Source: Limnohabitans sp. (GTDB lineage: Bacteria > Pseudomonadota > Gammaproteobacteria > Burkholderiales > Burkholderiaceae_C). Taken from it: 9,947 nucleotides of DNA. Shown in pieces: positions 6,242 through 9,947 of the stretch. Both the position numbers and the translations under genes were made by a program. Within the stretch, counting starts at the first letter, position 1; each line of letters starts with the position of its first letter. Below the pieces are notes generated by a model. The model was not told the origin of the DNA, did not search any database, and saw nothing but the letters and a program-made list of their open reading frames with translations. The stretch spans positions 1 through 9,947 of the forward strand of contig JAHECM010000013.1 in assembly GCA_024641725.1 (NCBI GenBank), given 5' to 3'.

Positions 6242-7585
6242 ATGCTCACCATGTCCTTGCTCAGCCGTGAATCCAGCCAACCCCTGACCGAACAACTCGC
6301 GCAGCGCTTCGTGACGCGCATGCGTGACCAGTTGTGGGTCTCGGGGGCGCGTTTGCCCTCGGTGCGGCAATGCGCCCAGATGCACGGGGTGAGTGCCTCC
6401 ACCGTGGTGGCCGCCTACGATTGGTTGGTGGCGCAGGGTTGGGTGGAGGCGCGCCCGAACCGTGGCTTTTTTGTGCGCGACCGTGTGCAACGCCCCCCGC
6501 CCACACCTGTGGCTGCGGGTGGCGTGTTGCCCAGCCCGCCGCCTGTGAATGCCGCGAGTTTGATTCGCGGCATGTTCCATCAACCCAGCGCCGAGCCACA
6601 ACCGGGCATGGGCGTGTTTCCTGCGGATTGGTTGGATGCCGATTTCTTGTCGGCCGCTTTGCGCAAGGTGGTGACGAGTCCGGCTTTGCGCGAGTCGTCT
6701 TTGCGCTATGGAGAGCCGCAAGGGGACTGCGGTTTGCGCGAAGCCCTCTCGTCCAAGCTGGCCAGCATGGGTTTGCACGCCGCGCCAGATCAGCTCATCA
6801 CCACCGTGGGAGCGACCCATGCGCTGGACATCATCAGCCGCACCTTGTTGCGTCCGGGTGATTGCGTGATGGTCGAAGAGCCCGGATGGGCCATTGAATT
6901 TGCCCGGCTGCAAAACCTGGGTGCGCGCATCTTGCCCGTGCCCCGGTTGGAGATGGGCCCTGATTTGGATGTGGTGGAGCGCTATGCCCAGTTGCATGCG
7001 CCCAAGATGATGGTCAGTGTGTCGGTCTTGCACAACCCCACGGGCTACGGTTTGTCCATGCCTGTAGCGCACCAGCTGGTGAACTTGGCGCACCGCTACA
7101 ACTTCCATGTGGTTGAAGACGACACCTACGGTCACATGGCCCCGGCGCATGCGGTGCGCTTGTCGGTGCTCGATGGCTTGCAAAAGACCATTTACGTCAG
7201 CGGTTACGCCAAGATCCTCGCGCCCAGTTGGCGTGTGGGCTACATGGCCGCGCCAGCCGACTTGAAGGATGCGTTCTTGGACACCAAGCTCCTGTCCACG
7301 CTCACCACCCCGGTGCTGTTTGAAAAGGCGCTGGCGCTGTGTCTGGAGCAAGGCGCCATTCGGCGGCACACCGAGCGCTTGTCACAGCTGCTGGACGCCG
7401 CCCGCAGCCGCAGTGCGAAGCTGGCGCTGGCGCATGGTTGTCAGTTTGTCGCACCGCCGCAGGGCTTGTTTGGCTGGGTCGATGTCAGGGTAGACACCGA
7501 CATGTTGGCTTTGCGCATGCACGATGCCGGGTACCTGTTGGCCCCCGGCTCTTTGTTCCACGCCGACCGCAGGCCAGGCTCCTAG
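6242..7585 (+). CDS. MocR/PdxR-type transcriptional regulator, interrupted by an in-frame TAG
   Basis: The 447-residue product has a GntR winged helix-turn-helix (about 13-78, with ARLPSVRQCA and GVSASTVVAAYDWL), a proline-rich linker (83-102), and a fold-type-I aminotransferase domain. PLP-site residues are present: HNPTG (264-268) with Asn265, Asp293 in VVEDD, and Lys324 in SGYAKILAPSWRVGY. MocR proteins use this domain to sense PLP or PLP-amino-acid adducts and control nearby genes. The frame stops at TAG 7583-7585, right after LAPGSLFHADRRPGS, where relatives continue with a hydrophobic residue and MR(V/I)NFA. That continuation follows immediately in the same frame. The truncated form lacks the C-terminal arginine that binds the ligand carboxylate, so it is probably impaired in effector sensing, though DNA binding may remain. 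An ATG at 6251 is an alternative start. It is divergent from the exporter operon. Confidence 0.9.
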   Translation: MLTMSLLSRESSQPLTEQLAQRFVTRMRDQLWVSGARLPSVRQCAQMHGVSASTVVAAYDWLVAQGWVEARPNRGFFVRDRVQRPPPTPVAAGGVLPSPPPVNAASLIRGMFHQPSAEPQPGMGVFPADWLDADFLSAALRKVVTSPALRESSLRYGEPQGDCGLREALSSKLASMGLHAAPDQLITTVGATHALDIISRTLLRPGDCVMVEEPGWAIEFARLQNLGARILPVPRLEMGPDLDVVERYAQLHAPKMMVSVSVLHNPTGYGLSMPVAHQLVNLAHRYNFHVVEDDTYGHMAPAHAVRLSVLDGLQKTIYVSGYAKILAPSWRVGYMAAPADLKDAFLDTKLLSTLTTPVLFEKALALCLEQGAIRRHTERLSQLLDAARSRSAKLALAHGCQFVAPPQGLFGWVDVRVDTDMLALRMHDAGYLLAPGSLFHADRRPGS

Positions 7586-7663
7586 ATGCGGGTGAACTTT
7601 GCCAGCACCCAAGACGACAAGTTCTGGCGTGCCTTGGCCAAGACGCGCACAGAACTGTTGTGA
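7586..7663 (+). pseudogene. Detached C-terminal tail of the MocR-type regulator
   Basis: Directly after the TAG, in the same frame, 25 codons read MRVNFASTQDDKFWRALAKT and five more residues before TGA at 7661-7663. This matches the usual end of MocR proteins; the Arg (second residue, codon 450 of the whole frame) corresponds to the carboxylate-binding arginine of aminotransferases. The uninterrupted gene would encode 473 residues. A single T-to-A change of TTG (Leu) to TAG at 7584 would explain the break, since many relatives have a leucine before this Met. Separate translation from the ATG at 7586 is possible but unlikely to give a functional peptide. Confidence 0.75.
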
Positions 7664-7675
7664 GCGTTGCAGTGC

Positions 7676-9607
7676 TCAGCGTGCCGACAGCACTTCCCAG
7701 CGCTCCATCGCTTGCAGCAATTCGTCGTCAATGGTGTTGTCGCGCTTGAACAATTGCTGGGCCAGGCCCGGGTCGCGCTGGTAGATGCTGCCGTCGGCCA
7801 GTTGTGCGCGGGCCTCGGCTTGTTCTTTCTCCAGCGAGGCGATCAGGGCGGGCAAGCCGTCCAGTTCGCGCTGTTCTTTGTAGCTGAGTTTGCGTGTTGG
7901 TGCTGCAGGTGCTGCGGCTGGTACAGGGGCAGCTGGTGCACTGGCCAAAGTCGCTGGTGCTGGTGCTGGTGTGCCTTGGCGTTGTGCCGTTTGGGCGGCT
8001 TGCGCTGCGATGGCTTGGGCGCGGCGTGACTGGGTCAGCCAGTCTTGCACTGAGCCTTCGTATTCGCGCCAGAAGCCGGGCTGGTCTGGCGCGCTTTCGC
8101 AGGCGATGATGCCCGTGACCACGTTGTCCATGAAGGCCCGGTCGTGGCTGACCAAGAACACGGTGCCTTCGTAGGTTTGCAGCAGTTCTTCCAGCAGTTC
8201 CAGGGTCTCGATGTCCAGGTCGTTGGTCGGCTCGTCCAGCACCAGCACGTTGGCTGGGCGGGCAAACAGGCGGGCCAGCAGCAAGCGGTTGCGTTCGCCG
8301 CCCGACAAAGACCGCACGGGCGAGGTGGCGCGTGCGGGTGAGAACAAGAAGTCGCCCAAGTAGCTTTTGACGTGCTGGCGTTTGTTACCAATTTCGATCC
8401 ATTCGCTGCCCGGGCTGATGAAGTCTTCCAGCGTGGCGTTCAGGTCGAGCGCATCGCGCATTTGGTCAAAGTAGGCCACTTCCAGCTTGGTGCCGCGTCG
8501 CACTTCGCCGCTGTCAGCTTCGAGTTCTCCCAAAATCAGTTTGAGCAAAGTGGTTTTGCCCGCGCCGTTGGGGCCCAGCAGGCCGATCTTGTCGCCGCGC
8601 AGCAGGGTGCCGGTGAAGTTCTGGATCACGGTGCGTACCGTGCCGTCGGGCTGGGCGAAGCTTTTGCTCACCTCGGTCAGCTCGGCGACCAGCTTGCCGC
8701 TGGGCACGCCCGAGGCGACTTCCATGCGCACATTGCCGACTTTTTCGCGTCGGGCTGCCCGCTGTCCGCGCAGGTCTTGCAGTCGCGTGATGCGGCTTTG
8801 GCTGCGCGTGCGGCGCGCTTCCACGCCTTTGCGGATCCAGATTTCTTCTTGGGCCAGCAACTTGTCCGCCTTGGCTTGGATGACGGCCTCTTGGGCGAGC
8901 TGCTCTTCCTTTTGAATCTGGTATTGCGCAAAGTTGCCGGGGTAGGGCCGCAGTTGTCCTCGGTCGAGTTCGACAATGCGGGTGGCGATTCGGTCCAAGA
9001 AAGCGCGGTCGTGGGTGATGGCGATCACGCTGCCTTTGAAGTCGATCAACAGATCCTCCAGCCAGGTGATGGCGTTCAGGTCCAAGTGGTTGGTCGGTTC
9101 ATCTAACAAGAGCACGTCTGGGCGGGTGACCAAAGCCTGTGCCAAGGCCACACGTTTGCGCATTCCGCCAGACAAGGATTGCACGACGGCCGCTGGGTTG
9201 AGTTGCAGGCGCTGCAATGTTTCTTCGACACGCTGCTCCCAGCCCCAGCCGTCCATGGACTCGATCTGGCTTTGCAGGGTGTCCAAGTCGCCCCGGCAGT
9301 GTGTGTAATCGTCAATCCACTGAACCACGTCTGACAAGCCTTCGCGTACCGCTTCAAAAATGGTGTGCTCTGGAGTGAGAACGGGTTCTTGCGCCACATA
9401 AGCGATGCGTATGCCTTGCTGTACGTGCAAAGAACCATCGTCGGGACGCTCCATGCCCCCTAGGATCTTCAGCAGCGAAGACTTGCCTGTACCGTTGCGG
9501 CCAATCAAGCCAATGCGTTCGGATGTCTCCAGAGCGAAGTCTGCGTGATCCAAGAGGGCGACGTGGCCAAAGGCCAGTGACGCGTTCGTAAGTGTGAGTA
9601 ATGCCAT
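7676..9607 (-). CDS. uup: ABC-F family ATPase Uup
   Basis: This 643-residue protein has two ABC ATPase domains in one chain and no membrane segments, as in the ABC-F family. Domain 1 has Walker A GRNGTGKS (36-43), signature LSGGM (145-149), Walker B with DEPTNHLDL (169-177, Glu170) and switch His199. The charged linker (about 220-310) is the ribosome/tRNA-interaction segment of the family. Domain 2 has GPNGAGKTT (345-353), LSGGE (434-438), DEPTNDLD (458-465, Glu459) and His488. An Ala/Pro-rich stretch (about 526-570) leads to the C-terminal coiled-coil domain (KLSYKEQRELDGLPAL), typical of Uup, which binds nucleic acid. Uup is linked to precise transposon excision and ribosome function. The ATG at 9607 is chosen because MALLTLTNAS starts the first ATPase fold; the open frame continues upstream to 9790, but through rRNA promoter sequence. 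It lies convergent to the broken MocR gene (12-bp gap). Confidence 0.95.
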   Translation of the reverse strand: MALLTLTNASLAFGHVALLDHADFALETSERIGLIGRNGTGKSSLLKILGGMERPDDGSLHVQQGIRIAYVAQEPVLTPEHTIFEAVREGLSDVVQWIDDYTHCRGDLDTLQSQIESMDGWGWEQRVEETLQRLQLNPAAVVQSLSGGMRKRVALAQALVTRPDVLLLDEPTNHLDLNAITWLEDLLIDFKGSVIAITHDRAFLDRIATRIVELDRGQLRPYPGNFAQYQIQKEEQLAQEAVIQAKADKLLAQEEIWIRKGVEARRTRSQSRITRLQDLRGQRAARREKVGNVRMEVASGVPSGKLVAELTEVSKSFAQPDGTVRTVIQNFTGTLLRGDKIGLLGPNGAGKTTLLKLILGELEADSGEVRRGTKLEVAYFDQMRDALDLNATLEDFISPGSEWIEIGNKRQHVKSYLGDFLFSPARATSPVRSLSGGERNRLLLARLFARPANVLVLDEPTNDLDIETLELLEELLQTYEGTVFLVSHDRAFMDNVVTGIIACESAPDQPGFWREYEGSVQDWLTQSRRAQAIAAQAAQTAQRQGTPAPAPATLASAPAAPVPAAAPAAPTRKLSYKEQRELDGLPALIASLEKEQAEARAQLADGSIYQRDPGLAQQLFKRDNTIDDELLQAMERWEVLSAR

Positions 9608-9625
9608 TGGGGCATTATCAAACGG
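9608..9625 (-). promoter_or_regulatory. Possible -10 element of uup close to its start codon
   Basis: On the minus strand a GATAAT (positions 9619 down to 9614) matches the sigma70 -10 consensus in five of six bases. With usual spacing, transcription would begin at or next to the A of the uup ATG at 9607, giving a leaderless or nearly leaderless message. No good -35 is visible at 17 bp, and no Shine-Dalgarno precedes the ATG, which fits a leaderless start but does not prove it. Confidence 0.35.
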
Positions 9626-9639
9626 CAATGGGCAAAATT

Positions 9640-9704
9640 TCTCCAAAAAAAGCAAAAGACTTGCACGAGGCCAGAAAACTGTGCCATAATCGAGGGCTTC
9701 GCTG
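9640..9704 (+). promoter_or_regulatory. rRNA operon promoter P1
   Basis: TTGCAC (9661-9666) and CATAAT (9685-9690), separated by 18 bp, form a sigma70 promoter with expected start near 9697. An A-rich stretch (9645-9658) just upstream resembles an UP element, which boosts rRNA promoters. A GC-rich segment GGGCTTCGCTG follows the -10, as in stringently controlled promoters. It reads rightwards towards the rRNA leader and lies in the upstream region of uup, reading away from it. Confidence 0.75.
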
Positions 9705-9775
9705 TACAAAAGACGCTCCTCGCAAGATGGGCAAGTCAAAGTAGTGAAGAAGTGCTTGAAAACGGCCTTAGCGGG

Positions 9776-9838
9776 CAAAAAGATTTTCAAAAACTTGACG
9801 CAGCAGCAAAATCTGTGTCATAATTCAAGGCTTCGCTG
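9776..9838 (+). promoter_or_regulatory. rRNA operon promoter P2
   Basis: TTGACG (9795-9800) and CATAAT (9819-9824) with an 18-bp spacer form a strong sigma70 promoter; transcription should start near 9831. The preceding A/T-rich run (9776-9793) is UP-element-like. The segment 9813-9838 matches 22 of 26 bases of P1 at 9679-9704, including the -10 and the GGCTTCGCTG block after it. As the promoter nearest the boxA and leader it is probably the main start for the rRNA operon. Confidence 0.82.
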
Positions 9839-9848
9839 ATCGCAGCGA
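9833..9848 (+). other. Hairpin at the predicted P2 transcript 5' end
   Basis: TCGCTG (9833-9838) and CAGCGA (9843-9848) form a perfect 6-bp stem with the 4-nt loop ATCG. It begins within a few bases of the predicted P2 start, so transcripts from P2 would carry a 5'-terminal hairpin. The matching block after P1 lacks the second arm. Confidence 0.5.
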
Positions 9849-9879
9849 GTCTTAAGAAAAGGTGATGAGAGTTGCCTTG

Positions 9880-9891
9880 GTTCTTTAAAAA
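9880..9891 (+). promoter_or_regulatory. boxA-like antitermination element
   Basis: GTTCTTTAAAAA resembles the rRNA boxA core (TGCTCTTTAACA) bound by NusB-NusE (S10), which lets RNA polymerase read through terminators in rRNA operons. Its place about 50 bases downstream of the P2 start and ahead of the conserved leader block supports the call. Confidence 0.7.
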
Positions 9892-9930
9892 ATTACAGCC
9901 GATAAGCGTGGGCGTTTGATGGTGATGGCC

Positions 9931-9946
9931 AAGTTCTTCGGAACTT
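9931..9946 (+). other. UUCG-capped hairpin in the rRNA leader
   Basis: AAGTTC (9931-9936), TTCG (9937-9940) and GAACTT (9941-9946) form a perfect 6-bp stem closed by a C(UUCG)G tetraloop, one of the most stable RNA loops. It sits in the leader upstream of the 16S gene. No T-run is visible before the window ends, so a terminator role cannot be judged and seems unlikely in an rRNA leader. Confidence 0.6.
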
Positions 9947-9947
9947 A

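Larger units (their letters stand above)
9831..9947 (+). ncRNA. rRNA operon leader (pre-16S region), partial
   Basis: Downstream of P2 the sequence matches the leader of betaproteobacterial rRNA operons as I recall it: a boxA-like element, then CAGCCGATAAGCGTGGGCG (9898-9916). This segment is transcribed and removed during rRNA maturation; it contributes to antitermination and to folding and processing of the 16S precursor. The mature 16S 5' sequence is not present, so the gene should start shortly beyond 9947. No open reading frame of note is present in 9608-9947. Confidence 0.78.

Noticed and set aside
5513..7369. Long minus-strand open frame (618 codons) antisense to the MocR gene and covering the LysE gene
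   Set aside because: It is rich in His, Arg and Gln with no domain signature, and overlaps two genes with clear family motifs in other frames. It is a by-product of high GC content.
7583..7585. Recoding of the TAG as pyrrolysine or programmed read-through
   Set aside because: Pyrrolysine is not expected in betaproteobacteria, the codon is at no catalytic position, and no downstream stimulatory structure was recognised. A point mutation or base error is simpler.
7660..7680. Bidirectional terminator in the 12-bp gap between the MocR frame and uup
   Set aside because: Only a 4-bp GAGC/GCTC pairing is seen, with no T-run on either strand.
7895..8000. GGTGCTG-type repeats that might be a tandem repeat or recombination element
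   Set aside because: They encode the Ala/Pro-rich flexible linker of Uup; irregular low-complexity coding sequence explains them.
9608..9790. Upstream extension of the uup reading frame by 61 codons
   Set aside because: The extension is cysteine- and phenylalanine-rich, unlike any ABC-F N-terminus, and runs through an rRNA promoter; the family start is at 9607.
9825..9947. Mature 16S rRNA gene
   Set aside because: The conserved 5' end of 16S rRNA is not present; the sequence is leader only.

Overview
The window looks like chromosomal DNA of a Burkholderiales betaproteobacterium, most likely Comamonadaceae. The grounds are high GC content, heavy use of TTG for leucine, and an rRNA-operon leader of betaproteobacterial type at the right end. 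This is a judgement from pattern and recall; no database was searched. I see no insertion sequences, CRISPR arrays, tRNA genes or phage genes.

Left part (1-1714). The minus strand of 1-677 holds the first 225 codons of a DsbD/ScsB-type periplasmic thiol-disulfide protein, with signal peptide and a CxxxC pair; it runs off the left edge. A 191-bp divergent gap with small palindromes separates it from a plus-strand creatininase-family amidohydrolase (869-1696).

Centre (1715-7663). Five tightly spaced minus-strand genes (gaps of 7, 22, 23 and 49 bp) read leftwards from 6141: a LysE/Rht-family amino-acid exporter, an EamA/DMT-family exporter, a LysN-like PLP aminotransferase, a PhzF-family isomerase/epimerase-like protein and a histidine-phosphatase-family protein. 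Divergent from them is a MocR/PdxR-type regulator (GntR helix-turn-helix plus fold-type-I aminotransferase domain). The 100-bp gap between them carries three copies of a TACAGT motif, likely operators. The arrangement suggests a MocR-controlled amino-acid (or amine) export and metabolism unit. The regulator has an in-frame TAG at 7583-7585. The expected C-terminal tail, including the arginine that normally binds a substrate carboxylate, follows in the same frame to 7663, so the gene looks recently broken, or the base is a sequencing error.

Right part (7676-9947). The ABC-F ATPase gene uup lies convergent to the regulator, 12 bp away. Upstream of uup, and reading away from it, is an rRNA-operon control region: two near-duplicate strong promoters 134 bp apart, a hairpin at the second start site, a boxA-like antiterminator and a UUCG-capped hairpin at the window edge. 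The 16S gene itself should begin just beyond the window.

Most of this is ordinary housekeeping sequence. The most notable points are the nonsense codon in the MocR regulator, the operator array in front of the paired exporters, the missing second catalytic histidine in the phosphatase, and the duplicated rRNA promoter.
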